Origin: Bradyrhizobium sp. CCGUVB4N
GTDB taxonomy: Bacteria; Pseudomonadota; Alphaproteobacteria; Rhizobiales; Xanthobacteraceae
Length of the DNA: 64,000 nucleotides
Direction of reading: 5' to 3'
NCBI RefSeq assembly: GCF_024199945.1
Contig: NZ_JANADP010000001.1
Coordinates: 2,604,001 to 2,668,000, forward strand
Position 1 is the stretch's first letter. The number at the start of each line of letters is the position of its first letter. Below are positions 1 through 8,340 of this stretch, one piece after another. Under the pieces are notes generated by a model that did not search any database, was not told where the DNA came from, and worked only from the letters and a program-made list of their open reading frames with translations. A program made the position numbers and the translations under genes.

Positions 1-743
1 CTGCCGCCCTGGTCGATATTGCCGAGGTTGACGGTGCTGGTCGTGCTGAACGTATTCGTGGCCTTATCGTAGATCTGCACGGCGACGACGATCTGACCTC
101 CGCTGGAGAAGTCGCTCGCGTAGTAAGTCTTGCCGTTGTTGCCGGATGCGACGGCAAATTTGCCTTGGGTCGACGGCATGGCTTCGCTTGCGGTCACGCT
201 CAACGTGCCGCCGCCATAGATCCCTCCGCCCGCGCCGGCGGTATCGCCGATGACCCAGTTTTCGGTGCCGGCATAACCGGACGCGCTGGTATTATACTGT
301 GCTGTCGAGATGTAGACGTTCGAACCGTCGACCGCCAAAATCGGGCGGTCGGAGTCGGTCGGCTGACCGCTGATCGTTATGGTTGTATTGAGCTGCGAGA
401 AGGTCCAGCCGTCGTTCGGATTGGAATCCTTGGAGACCGCGATATCGATGGACGTCGTGACGCCATCCGGCGCCAGGTACTCCATGATCGCGACGAAGCG
501 CTGATTGACGCTGTCGTACGCGACGCGCTGACCATAGAGGCCGCCGGTTGGCGATAGCGGCGAGAAGAAGCTGTAGACCGACTGCTGGGTTGGTGATCCG
601 CCGGCCAGGTTGGTCCATTCAATCTGCCCCCCGTCGATCATCACGACGTAGTTCAGCCCGACGGCGAGGCCGCTATCCGGGGGATAGGTGCTGGTGTCCA
701 ATGGCCCGGAGAACGATGTCTGGATCTGAGAGGAATAGGTCAT
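1..743 (-). CDS. Unrecognised protein, N-terminal 247 residues (gene runs off the window edge)
   Basis: An uninterrupted minus-strand frame runs from ATG at 743 off the left edge, so only the first 247 residues are seen. The start follows a GGAG-containing ribosome site (reverse complement of 744-760). The protein opens MTYSSQIQTS and has no signal peptide. It is rich in Gly, Ser, Thr, Asn and Asp with few Lys or Cys, and contains beta-propeller-like phrases such as RFVAIMEYLAPDG and PILAVDGSNVYIST. This resembles large extracellular repeat proteins exported by type I systems through a C-terminal signal, but the C-terminus is absent, so that is inference. I recognise no named family. Confidence 0.75.
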   Translation of the reverse strand, partial: MTYSSQIQTSFSGPLDTSTYPPDSGLAVGLNYVVMIDGGQIEWTNLAGGSPTQQSVYSFFSPLSPTGGLYGQRVAYDSVNQRFVAIMEYLAPDGVTTSIDIAVSKDSNPNDGWTFSQLNTTITISGQPTDSDRPILAVDGSNVYISTAQYNTSASGYAGTENWVIGDTAGAGGGIYGGGTLSVTASEAMPSTQGKFAVASGNNGKTYYASDFSSGGQIVVAVQIYDKATNTFSTTSTVNLGNIDQGG

Positions 744-1145
744 GTTCCTGCTCCGTCTATCCAAGCTTTCAATGAGGATCAGATGCCGACGTCTACATGA
801 GGTTTTTGCAGCGAACGTTATTCCAGCACCACGCACGCCCATGCCGGTTGCAAGACGCTAGATCTTGCAAGCCGTGGCGCTAATGTCCGACAGCCTCTCG
901 GGCAACTTGTCGCAGTGTACCATCACGACGGACCACTTTGAGACCTCAATGGGGGTACTCCCTACCGGGGCCGAGTGTCCGCTCGATGCCAACCTTGTCG
1001 CGCCTATGCTGGATCTCTCGTCGTCCTGGCGCAGAACAGCCGCACCCAAGCAGAGCCCTGCCGAGGGCAGCGAGCGGCGACTGGACTGAGCTGCGTGCGC
1101 AAAGCCACGATTGCGGATGAGACTCGACCGCCGATGGACGTGGAC
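744..1145. other. Spacer of about 400 bp without a convincing gene
   Basis: Several short overlapping frames occur on both strands, but none has a ribosome site, a recognisable motif or coding-like composition. The spacer holds the promoter region of the truncated gene to its left. No clear hairpin terminator or repeat family was recognised. Confidence 0.5.
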
Positions 1146-1340
1146 CTATCTCCGCTTTGGCAGTCCAACGTAGGGAAGCCATTCTGTCATGTGAGATGCG
1201 ACGGCCGCGTTACGTGCCCGCCTGAAGAGCTCTTCGCGCTCCCTGCCGTCGGGCAATCGATAGGCCTCTTCGCGTAGACGCCTGGCTTCCTCAGCCAATT
1301 TCTCTTCGAACGAGCGTTCGCAGTCTGCTTGGAGCATCAT
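1146..1340 (-). CDS. Small helical protein of a Rhizobiales hypothetical family
   Basis: This 64-residue protein is mostly charged helix (FEEKLAEEARRLREEAYRL) followed by a patch ending SHMTEWL and a basic tail PKRR. Proteins of this layout (Glu/Arg helix, then an xASHMxEWL-like patch) are, as I recall, frequent and uncharacterised in Bradyrhizobium. An ATG at 1370 would add ten residues, but the ATG at 1340 has GGAG eight bases upstream and is preferred. No membrane segment or signal peptide. Function unknown. Confidence 0.65.
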   Translation of the reverse strand: MMLQADCERSFEEKLAEEARRLREEAYRLPDGREREELFRRARNAAVASHMTEWLPYVGLPKRR

Positions 1341-1516
1341 GGGCCCGGCTCCATGCCCACAGAGTTTCATTCAACCGTTTGCAGAAGCTTCCGTTCCCGT
1401 TTTTCAAGTGTTCACGCAGAGAAGGGCAAAAGCAGGACCTGCGGGGCAGGGCCCTTGACGCAACTGACGGCGCGACCCTGCTCTTGCCTTCGCGTGGGGC
1501 GCGATCTCAGGCGCGC

Positions 1517-1735
1517 CTACTCGTCGTCCTCGTCGTCTTCTTCCTCGTCTTCGTCTTCATCCTCGTCGTGGTCTTCTTCGACCTGGATGAGAGTGGCGAG
1601 CGGCAGCGTCTCGCGGAAGAGATCGCCTTCCATGCCCATCCAGACGCAGAGCACGTCGTCGCCCTTGACCTCCGCGACGGTCAGCGGCTGGCCGCCCGAC
1701 TTCAGCATGACGATATCGCCGGCTTTCAATTCCAT
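1517..1735 (-). CDS. YodC-family (DUF2158) protein with a poly-acidic tail
   Basis: The 72-residue protein begins MELKAGDIVMLKSGGQPLTV, the typical small beta-barrel start of the YodC/DUF2158 family (GDxVxLKSGGPxMTV), and keeps a later Cys-x-Trp (VLCVWM). The last 20 or so residues are almost all Glu and Asp; typical members end soon after the barrel. AGGA lies six bases before the ATG. Biochemical function of the family is unknown. The acidic tail suggests binding to a basic partner or a nucleic-acid mimic role, which is inference. Confidence 0.85.
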   Translation of the reverse strand: MELKAGDIVMLKSGGQPLTVAEVKGDDVLCVWMGMEGDLFRETLPLATLIQVEEDHDEDEDEDEEEDDEDDE

Positions 1736-1846
1736 GGATTGTCCTTTCGAGTTGATCGATCCGGACCACAGCTAGCAATTTGTCATGACACGCCGAACAC
1801 GGGGGAGGGGCGGTGCGCATGACGCTCGCGGGCTGCGGGTGGGCCT

Positions 1847-1960
1847 GCATGGTTCGAGATGCCCGCTCACGCGGGCCCTCACCATGAGGGGCTGACATCT
1901 TGCCGGGAATGAGACCTCATCCTGAGGAGCCCGCGTAGCGGGCGTCTCGAAGGATGGCCA
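1847..1960. repeat. Paired inverted intergenic palindrome (family A)
   Basis: Two copies of a roughly 43-bp unit face each other. The right copy (1915-1957) reads CCTCATCCTGAGGAGCCCGC, an inner CGCGGGC-type stem, then TCTCGAAGGATGG; the left copy (1847-1890) is a diverged inverted copy. The same unit recurs at 43177-43219 and, more diverged, at 61685-61790. Each unit can fold into a hairpin. The remainder of the 1736-2118 spacer shows nothing else except the 26-bp element at 2091-2116. Confidence 0.85.
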
Positions 1961-2090
1961 CAGGTGAGGTGCGTGCCAGGCTCTGCGCTGTCATCGCACG
2001 CATCCCGACGATGGCATCATGCGCCTGTTTTGCCCGACGGGTCAACGTGTCTTCGTAAAATCCGTAGTCCGTCGGATTTGCAACAGTCGC

Positions 2091-2116
2091 CTACTGTGCA
2101 TGGGGTTGTTTTCGCG
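2091..2116. repeat. 26-bp element shared with 46973-46998
   Basis: The sequence CTACTGTGCATGGGGTTGTT followed by TTCGCG is identical at 2091-2116 and 46973-46998. Here it ends three bases short of the stop codon of the HAD hydrolase gene. The second copy lies just upstream of an SOS box. Confidence 0.85.
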
Positions 2117-2118
2117 AT

Positions 2119-2871
2119 TCAGCCCGGCACGAGCTCGGTCAACGAGCGGATGATGCGGTCCGGCTTGACGGTCGAGCCCTCGGGCAGGCCGTCGCCATGC
2201 ACGTCGATCCAGATCGCGTAGATGCCGAGCCGCTGCGGGGTGACGACTTCCCATTCCAGATTGTCGCCGATCATCCAGGTCTCATCAGCGGTGACGCCGA
2301 GCGCCTCCATCGCGTGCAGATAGGCGCGCTCCTCCGGTTTGCCGAAACCGTGCTCGCCCTCGATCTGGATGTGGTCGAAGCGATGGGTCAGCTCGAAGCG
2401 CTCGACCTTGGCGCGCTGCATGTCGGCGGCGCCGTTGGTGACCAGCGCCAGCTTGACGCCGTGCGCCTTGAACGCGTCGATCGCATCATGTGCGCCCGGA
2501 AAGACGAAGATCGCTTCCTCGCGATAGGTGGTGAAGCGGTCGGCGAGGCGCGCGGCGAGATCGTCGGAGAGGGCGCGGTGGCCGCTCGCGGCAAGTGCTG
2601 CGAAGCCGCCGCGCACCGTGAGCCGTCGTGCTTCGCCGAGCTTCATTCGCCACTCAGCTCCGGCGGTCGACCAGAATTGCCGCGCATAGGCCAGCACAGC
2701 AGTGGCAACCTGCTGTGGCGGCAGCGGCGCGAGCTCCTCGGCGAATTCCTCGGCGATCGTGTTCCAGGCGATCTCGGGCCGGCCATAGGCCGACAGGATG
2801 GTGTCGTCCATGTCGATCAGCATGGCGCGGGGCAGCGGTCTCATTGCGGGCTTCGTCGTTGTCATGGCCAT
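2119..2871 (-). CDS. HAD-superfamily hydrolase (HAD-IA type)
   Basis: The 250-residue protein carries the HAD nucleophile motif LIDMDDT (Asp20, Asp22), a C1-type helical cap, the motif II region LALVTNGAA, the motif III lysine in [10 protein letters not shown] and motif [13 protein letters not shown]. Such enzymes are usually cytosolic phosphatases of small phosphometabolites; the substrate cannot be read here. The ATG at 2871 has GGAGG four bases upstream; a second ATG at 2865 would overlap the hemF stop as ATGA. It is the last gene of the trmL-queE-queD-hemF operon, so co-expression is likely but a pathway link is unproven. Confidence 0.9.
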   Translation of the reverse strand: MAMTTTKPAMRPLPRAMLIDMDDTILSAYGRPEIAWNTIAEEFAEELAPLPPQQVATAVLAYARQFWSTAGAEWRMKLGEARRLTVRGGFAALAASGHRALSDDLAARLADRFTTYREEAIFVFPGAHDAIDAFKAHGVKLALVTNGAADMQRAKVERFELTHRFDHIQIEGEHGFGKPEERAYLHAMEALGVTADETWMIGDNLEWEVVTPQRLGIYAIWIDVHGDGLPEGSTVKPDRIIRSLTELVPG

Positions 2872-3761
2872 TTCACCTCCGGCGGCAGCGACGACAGGAT
2901 CGAATCCACATTGCCGCCGGTCTTGAGCCCGAAGATGGTGCCGCGGTCGTAGAGCAGGTTGAACTCGACATAGCGGCCGCGACGGATCAGCTGCTCCTCG
3001 CGGTCTTCAGCGGTCCAGGCGCTCGCGAAATTCCGTCTGACAAGTTCGGGATAGATCTTGAGGAAGGCGCGGCCGACATCCTGCGTGAAGGCGAGGTCGG
3101 CGTCCCAGTCGCCGCTGTCGTGCCAGTCGTAGAAGATACCGCCGATGCCGCGCGCCTCTTTCCGGTGCGGCAGATAGAAATATTCGTCGCACCAATTCTT
3201 GTACTTGTCGTAATCGGCAACGCCGTTCGGTCCGGTGCAGGCTTCCTTCATCGCGGCGTGGAAGGCGAGCGTGTCCGGGTCCTCCTGCGTCCGCCTTCGG
3301 TCGAGCACCGGCGTCAGGTCCGCGCCGCCGCCGAACCACGCCTTGGTGGTGACAACGAAGCGCGTGTTCATGTGCACGGCCGGCACGTGCGGATTGCGCA
3401 GGTGGGCGATCAGCGAGATGCCCGAGGCCCAGAACCGCGGGTCTTCTGCGGCACCCGGAATCTGCGCGCGAAACTCGGGCGCGAATTCGCCGTGCACGGT
3501 CGAGCAGTGCACGCCGACCTTCTCGAACAGGCGCCCTGACATCATCGACATCACGCCGCCGCCACCCTTGGCCCCGCTGTGATCGGTGCGCTGCCACGGC
3601 GTGCGCGCAAAGCGGCCGGCCTCGCCGGGATAGAGGCTTTGCGGCGCGTCATCCTCGAGCCGCTCGAAGTTTTCGCAGATGTCGTCGCGCAAGCGCTCGA
3701 ACCAGCTGCGCGCGCGGGCCTTGCGGTCTTCGATCAGTGTTGGGTCCAATGTGGCTGTCAT
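2862..3761 (-). CDS. hemF: Oxygen-dependent coproporphyrinogen III oxidase
   Basis: HemF performs the two O2-dependent decarboxylations of coproporphyrinogen III to protoporphyrinogen IX in heme synthesis. The 299-residue length fits the family, as do [31 protein letters not shown], the substrate region [20 protein letters not shown] and [10 protein letters not shown], and the C-terminal [19 protein letters not shown]. The ATG at 3761 gives a four-base gap after queD with AAGG upstream; an upstream start would overlap queD. Aerobic operation implies that an oxygen-independent HemN would be needed at low O2; none is in this window. Confidence 0.97.
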   Translation of the reverse strand: MTATLDPTLIEDRKARARSWFERLRDDICENFERLEDDAPQSLYPGEAGRFARTPWQRTDHSGAKGGGGVMSMMSGRLFEKVGVHCSTVHGEFAPEFRAQIPGAAEDPRFWASGISLIAHLRNPHVPAVHMNTRFVVTTKAWFGGGADLTPVLDRRRTQEDPDTLAFHAAMKEACTGPNGVADYDKYKNWCDEYFYLPHRKEARGIGGIFYDWHDSGDWDADLAFTQDVGRAFLKIYPELVRRNFASAWTAEDREEQLIRRGRYVEFNLLYDRGTIFGLKTGGNVDSILSSLPPEVKWP

Positions 3762-3765
3762 GCGG

Positions 3766-4131
3766 TTAGCCTTGCGGACCGTAATAGGTGCAGCTCTCGT
3801 TGCAACTGTCGCGGTGGATGCTGACACGGGTCAGCTTGCCGATATGGGCGAGCCGCTCCCAGACGAAGCGCGACAGGTTCTCCAGCGTCGGTGTGCCGAG
3901 CGCCTCGATCTTGTTGAGGAACTTGTGGTCGAGCGTCAGCCGCACCTCCTCGATCGCGCGCTGGAGCAGGCCGAGATCGACCACCATGCCGGTCGCGGGG
4001 TCGGGTGTGCCGCGCACCGTCACCTCGGCGCGGAAAGAGTGACCGTGGATCTCTTCGCTATCAGCGCCAAAGGTCGTCCCCTTCAGCGTATGCGCCGCCT
4101 CGAAGCGGAACGATTTCGTCAATTCCCACAT
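3766..4131 (-). CDS. queD: QueD/PTPS-family 6-carboxy-tetrahydropterin synthase, lacking the usual cysteine
   Basis: This 121-residue member of the PTPS/QueD fold should convert dihydroneopterin triphosphate to 6-carboxy-5,6,7,8-tetrahydropterin, the second step of queuosine synthesis. Zinc ligands are visible in FEAAHTL and HGHSF, with later catalytic motifs LDHKFLN and [10 protein letters not shown]. Canonical QueD has a cysteine a few residues before HGH; here the segment reads [10 protein letters not shown], with Glu-Glu and no Cys. PTPS subtypes using Glu in place of Cys are known, so activity may be retained by another mechanism. Its place directly after queE supports the queuosine role. 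Confidence 0.88.
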   Translation of the reverse strand: MWELTKSFRFEAAHTLKGTTFGADSEEIHGHSFRAEVTVRGTPDPATGMVVDLGLLQRAIEEVRLTLDHKFLNKIEALGTPTLENLSRFVWERLAHIGKLTRVSIHRDSCNESCTYYGPQG

Positions 4132-4145
4132 CTGTCCGTTCAGTC

Positions 4146-4778
4146 CTATCTGATGCCGAGCGATTTATGCGTCTGCACGCTCAGCCGCCAGTGCGGATGG
4201 CGCAGGCAATAGTCGATCGCGCGCGCGGTGTTCTCGATGACCTCGGGCCCGTCCATCGGCTGCAGCGAGAAGCGCTCGAAGGCGAGGCTCTCGAAACTCT
4301 CGGGTGCGGCGAGGGCCTGCGGATAAACCAGCTTCAGCTCGTGCCCCTGGCGCAGCACCAGCTCGCTGCCGCCCTTGGGGCTGACGCAGATCCAGTCGAG
4401 GCCCTCGGGCGGAGCGACTGTGCCGTTGGTCTCGACGCCGATCTCGAAGCCGCGGGCATGCAGCGCCTCGACCAGGGCGTCATCCACCTGCAGCAGCGGC
4501 TCGCCGCCGGTCAGCACCACGTAGCGGTTGTCGGTGGAGGCCGTCCATTGCGCGGCGATGGTGTCGGCGAGTTCCACGGCTGTGGCGTAGCGGCCGCCGA
4601 GCGTGCCGTCGGTGCCGACGAAATCCGTGTCGCAGAACTGACATGTCGCGCGGGCGCGGTCCGCCTCGCGGCCGCTCCAGAGGTTGCAGCCGGCAAAACG
4701 GCAGAACACGGATGCGCGCCCGGCATGGGCGCCTTCGCCTTGCAGGGTCAGGAAGATTTCCTTGACCGCGTAACTCAC
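4146..4778 (-). CDS. queE: 7-carboxy-7-deazaguanine synthase (radical SAM)
   Basis: QueE rearranges 6-carboxy-tetrahydropterin to 7-carboxy-7-deazaguanine, the committed precursor step to queuosine. The 210-residue protein starts SYAVKEIFLTLQGEG and has the cluster cysteines spaced C-x14-C-x2-C (Cys31, Cys46, Cys49) rather than the canonical CxxxCxxC; this variant is known in some QueE enzymes. The SAM-binding LTGGEPLLQ follows. The start is GTG at 4778 with GGAG upstream. Nineteen bases separate it from trmL and fourteen from queD. QueC and QueF are not in the window. Confidence 0.95.
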   Translation of the reverse strand: MSYAVKEIFLTLQGEGAHAGRASVFCRFAGCNLWSGREADRARATCQFCDTDFVGTDGTLGGRYATAVELADTIAAQWTASTDNRYVVLTGGEPLLQVDDALVEALHARGFEIGVETNGTVAPPEGLDWICVSPKGGSELVLRQGHELKLVYPQALAAPESFESLAFERFSLQPMDGPEVIENTARAIDYCLRHPHWRLSVQTHKSLGIR

Positions 4779-4797
4779 TGGTCTCTCCTCGTCATAT

Positions 4798-5256
4798 CTA
4801 GCCTTGCGGGTTCCGGACCTGCCGGAGCGCTTCGCCTGCGGCCATCGCCGCGGTCATGGCGACATTGAGCGACCGCAGCCCCTCGGTGATCGGGATCACC
4901 AGCCGCGCATCCGCAGCCTCGACCACCGCGTCGGTGACGCCGGCGCTCTCGCGCCCGAATAGCAGGATGTCCGACGTCTGGTAACGGAAATCGCGGTAGT
5001 CGGTGGCACCTTTGGTGGTGAACAGCAGCAGCCGGTAGCCGTGTGCCGCCCGCCACTCCTCGAATTTCGACCAGGAATCGTGCCTGACGATGCTGACGTG
5101 GTCGAGGTAATCCATTCCCGCCCGGCGGAAATGCCGGTCGGAGACCGGGAAGCCGGCCGGTTCGATGATATGGGCGGCGATGCCCAGACAGGCGCACAGG
5201 CGGAGAATCGTGCCGGTGTTCTGGGGAATGTCGGGTTGGAAAAGTGCGATCTGCAT
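4798..5256 (-). CDS. trmL: tRNA (cytidine/uridine-34-2'-O)-methyltransferase
   Basis: TrmL methylates the ribose of the wobble nucleotide (C34/U34) in leucine tRNAs using SAM. At 152 residues it is a minimal SPOUT/TrmH-type domain: MQIALFQPDIPQNTG at the N-terminus, LLLFTTKG, the knot motif LLFGRESAGV, and the C-terminal IPITEGLRSLNVAMTAAMA. The ATG at 5256 starts exactly at the conserved MQIALFQP; an ATG at 5331 would add a non-conserved extension. First gene of the operon that continues into queE, queD, hemF and the HAD gene, so two position-34 modifications are co-expressed. Confidence 0.94.
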   Translation of the reverse strand: MQIALFQPDIPQNTGTILRLCACLGIAAHIIEPAGFPVSDRHFRRAGMDYLDHVSIVRHDSWSKFEEWRAAHGYRLLLFTTKGATDYRDFRYQTSDILLFGRESAGVTDAVVEAADARLVIPITEGLRSLNVAMTAAMAAGEALRQVRNPQG

Positions 5257-5535
5257 GGGCGGTGACGGGTCTGTTGTGGGCCGGAAATGTCTCAATAAAA
5301 CATCGCTGGCCGCGGAATTCGTGCATTGCACGCTCCCGCGCCGTTAGCGGGCTTGCGCTCGCCCTGCAAGGGTGCCAATAGAACGATTCTGGACTGCTGT
5401 TTTTCGCCTTGTTTTGGTGGGGACAAGCCAAGTTCTGCCGCCGCGGGGGGCCGCGGGCGCCGGCAGACTGTTCCGGGGACCTTGGGGGCTCCCGGAGCGG
5501 TTCCGTCGGCAGCATAAGAAGAAAGGGTTGGAATC

Positions 5536-6066
5536 GTGACGACAGCGTCTTCGGCGGACCATCCGACACGCCGTGATTTCTTATTCGTTGCAACGGGGGC
5601 AGCTGCAGCAGTAGGGGGCGCAGTCGCGCTCTGGCCCTTTATCCATCAAATGAATCCGGACGCCTCGACCATCGCCGCCGGTGCGCCGATCGAGGTCGAT
5701 CTGAGCCCCGTCGCGGAGGGACAGGACATCAAGGTGTTCTGGCGCGGCAAGCCGATCTACATCAGCCACCGCACCAAGAAGCAGATCGACGAGGCGCGCG
5801 CCGTTCCGGTGGCGAGCCTGCCCGATCCGCAGTCCGACGAGGCCCGGGTCAAGGCCGGCCATGACCAGTGGCTGGTCGTGATCGGCATCTGCACCCATCT
5901 CGGCTGCATCCCGATCGCCCATGAAGGCAATTACGACGGGTTCTTCTGCCCCTGCCATGGTTCGCAGTACGATTCGTCCGGCCGCATCCGCCAGGGGCCC
6001 GCGCCCGCGAACCTGCCGGTGCCGCCGTACCAGTTCGTTTCCGACACCAAAATCCAGATCGGCTGA
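5536..6066 (+). CDS. petA: Ubiquinol-cytochrome c reductase Rieske iron-sulfur subunit
   Basis: This subunit carries electrons from ubiquinol to cytochrome c1 in the bc1 complex. The 176-residue protein has an uncleaved twin-arginine-type N-terminus (TRRDFLF) with one membrane anchor, then the soluble domain with both cluster loops: CTHLGC (Cys119, His121, Cys124) and CPCHG (Cys138, Cys140, His141). The start is GTG at 5536 with AAAGGG upstream. It is followed 62 bases later by fbcH, the usual fbcFH arrangement. Location: cytoplasmic membrane, head on the periplasmic side. Confidence 0.98.
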   Translation: MTTASSADHPTRRDFLFVATGAAAAVGGAVALWPFIHQMNPDASTIAAGAPIEVDLSPVAEGQDIKVFWRGKPIYISHRTKKQIDEARAVPVASLPDPQSDEARVKAGHDQWLVVIGICTHLGCIPIAHEGNYDGFFCPCHGSQYDSSGRIRQGPAPANLPVPPYQFVSDTKIQIG

Positions 6067-6128
6067 GCTTCGGACCCGCGTCCGAAGCCTCGAACCGTCT
6101 CGTCGTATTATTTCCTCAGGATCGCATC

Positions 6129-8192
6129 ATGAGCGGACCATCCGAATTCAAGCCGAGCAACCCGGCCCTGCAATGGATCGAGCGACGTCTGCCGATCATG
6201 GGTCTCGTGCACTCCTCCTTCGTCGTCTATCCCACCCCGCGTAACCTGAACTACTGGTGGACGTTCGGCGCCATCCTCTCCTTCATGCTGGGGATGCAGA
6301 TCCTGACCGGCGTGATCCTGGCGATGCACTACACGCCGCATGCCGATCTCGCCTTCAGGTCGGTCGAACTGATCGTTCGTGACGTGAACTTCGGCTGGCT
6401 GCTGCGCAACATGCATGCCTGCGGCGCGTCGATGTTCTTCTTCGCAGTCTACGTCCACATGCTGCGCGGCCTCTATTACGGCTCCTACAAGGAGCCGCGC
6501 GAGGTGCTCTGGATCCTCGGCGTCATCATCTATCTCCTGATGATGGCGACGGGCTTCATGGGCTACGTGCTGCCGTGGGGCCAGATGAGCTTCTGGGGCG
6601 CCACCGTCATCACCAACCTGTTCTCCGCCATTCCCTATGTCGGCGAGAGCATCGTGACGCTGCTGTGGGGCGGCTATTCGGTCGGCAACCCGACGCTGAA
6701 CCGCTTCTTCTCGCTGCACTACCTGCTGCCGTTCCTGATCGCGGGCGTCGTCGTGCTCCACGTCTGGGCGCTGCACGTGGCCGGCCAGAACAATCCCGAC
6801 GGCGTCGAGCCGAAGACGGAAAAGGACACGGTGCCGTTCACGCCGCATGCGACCATCAAGGACGGCTTCGGCGTCGCCTGCTTCCTGCTGCTCTACGCCT
6901 GGTTCATCTTCTACATGCCGAACTATCTCGGCGACGCCGACAATTACATTCCGGCGAACCCGGGCGTGACGCCGCCGCACATCGTGCCGGAATGGTATTA
7001 CCTGCCGTTCTACGCGATCCTGCGCTCGATCCCGAACAAGCTCGCGGGCGTGATCGGGATGTTCTCGGCGATCATCATCCTGTGCTTCCTGCCCTGGCTC
7101 GATGCCGCCAAGACCAGGTCGTCGAAGTATCGTCCGCTGGCCAAGCAGTTCTTCTGGATCTTCGTCGCGGTCTGCATCCTGCTCGGCTATCTCGGTGCGC
7201 AGCCGCCGGAAGGCATCTACGTGATCGCCGGCCGCGTCCTGACGGTCTGCTACTTCGCCTACTTCCTGATCGTGCTGCCGCTGCTCGCGCGCATCGAGAC
7301 GCCGCGGCCGGTCCCGAACTCGATCTCGGAGGCGATCCTCGCCAAGGGCGGCAAGGCCGTGGCCTCGATCGCGGTCGCGCTCGTTGCTGCCGGTGCGCTG
7401 TTCGTCGGCACCTTGCAGGATGCCCGCGCCGAGGAAGGCGGCACCAAGCCGCCGGGCAACAACTGGTCGTTCGCGGGCCCTTTCGGCAAGTATGACCGCG
7501 GTGCGCTCCAGCGCGGCCTGAAAGTCTACAAGGAAGTCTGCTCCAACTGCCACGGCCTGTCCTACATCGCCTTCCGCAACCTCGCGGACGCTGGCGGCCC
7601 CGGCTATTCGGTGGCGCAGGCGGCGGCGTTTGCTTCCGACTACAAGATCAAGGACGGTCCGAACGATGCGGGCGACATGTTCGAGCGTCCGGGCCGCCCG
7701 GCCGACTACTTCCCCTCGCCGTTCCCGAACGAGCAGGCCGCGCGCGCGGCGAACGGTGGCGCGGCGCCGCCCGATCTGTCGCTGATCACCAAGGCGCGCT
7801 CGTATGGCCGCGGCTTCCCGATGTTCCTGGTCGACTTCTTCACCCAGTACCAGGAGCAGGGCCCCGACTATGTCTCGGCGGTGCTCCAGGGCTTCGAGGA
7901 CAAGGCGCCGGAAGGCGTGAGCATCCCGGAAGGCTCGTACTACAACAAGTTCTTCCCGGGCCACGCCATCAAGATGCCGAAGCCGCTCAGCGACGGCCAG
8001 GTCACCTATGACGACGGCTCGCCGGCGACGGTCGCGCAGTACGCCAAGGACGTCACCACGTTCCTGATGTGGACTGCCGAACCGCACATGGAAGCGCGCA
8101 AGCGCCTCGGCCTCCAGGTGTTCGTGTTCCTGATCATCTTCGCGTTCCTGATGTACTTCACCAAGAAGAAGGTCTGGGCCGACTCGCACTGA
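6129..8192 (+). CDS. fbcH: Fused cytochrome b / cytochrome c1 of the bc1 complex
   Basis: One 687-residue reading frame encodes both remaining bc1 subunits. Residues about 1-405 are cytochrome b, with the heme-ligand helices ([28 protein letters not shown]) and the Qo motif PEWY. A hydrophobic stretch and an Ala-rich DARAEEGG junction near 410-437 act as an internal signal and cleavage site. Cytochrome c1 follows, with heme site CSNCH (Cys471, Cys474, His475) and a C-terminal anchor. In Bradyrhizobium this precursor is known to be processed into two proteins. A strong terminator lies 28 bases downstream. Confidence 0.98.
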   Translation: MSGPSEFKPSNPALQWIERRLPIMGLVHSSFVVYPTPRNLNYWWTFGAILSFMLGMQILTGVILAMHYTPHADLAFRSVELIVRDVNFGWLLRNMHACGASMFFFAVYVHMLRGLYYGSYKEPREVLWILGVIIYLLMMATGFMGYVLPWGQMSFWGATVITNLFSAIPYVGESIVTLLWGGYSVGNPTLNRFFSLHYLLPFLIAGVVVLHVWALHVAGQNNPDGVEPKTEKDTVPFTPHATIKDGFGVACFLLLYAWFIFYMPNYLGDADNYIPANPGVTPPHIVPEWYYLPFYAILRSIPNKLAGVIGMFSAIIILCFLPWLDAAKTRSSKYRPLAKQFFWIFVAVCILLGYLGAQPPEGIYVIAGRVLTVCYFAYFLIVLPLLARIETPRPVPNSISEAILAKGGKAVASIAVALVAAGALFVGTLQDARAEEGGTKPPGNNWSFAGPFGKYDRGALQRGLKVYKEVCSNCHGLSYIAFRNLADAGGPGYSVAQAAAFASDYKIKDGPNDAGDMFERPGRPADYFPSPFPNEQAARAANGGAAPPDLSLITKARSYGRGFPMFLVDFFTQYQEQGPDYVSAVLQGFEDKAPEGVSIPEGSYYNKFFPGHAIKMPKPLSDGQVTYDDGSPATVAQYAKDVTTFLMWTAEPHMEARKRLGLQVFVFLIIFAFLMYFTKKKVWADSH

Positions 8193-8220
8193 ACGGCCGA
8201 CGCGAAACGAGACTGAAGAA

Positions 8221-8242
8221 GCCCCCGCAAGGGGGCTTTTTT
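8221..8242 (+). terminator. Rho-independent terminator after fbcH
   Basis: A six-base stem GCCCCC/GGGGGC with a GCAA tetraloop (8221-8236) is followed directly by six T residues. It ends the petA-fbcH transcript. Confidence 0.93.
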
Positions 8243-8340
8243 GTTGCACACGCGCGTGTGTTGTTCGGCGCGATTGCCTATCGCGCGCCCAGCCGCCAAA
8301 ATACCGCCAACCGCTCCCCAGAAACCCATCGGAGGACACC

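Noticed and set aside
1329..1775. Plus-strand frame with a long poly-serine run
   Set aside because: The serine run is the mirror image of the Asp/Glu tail codons of the YodC-family gene on the other strand.
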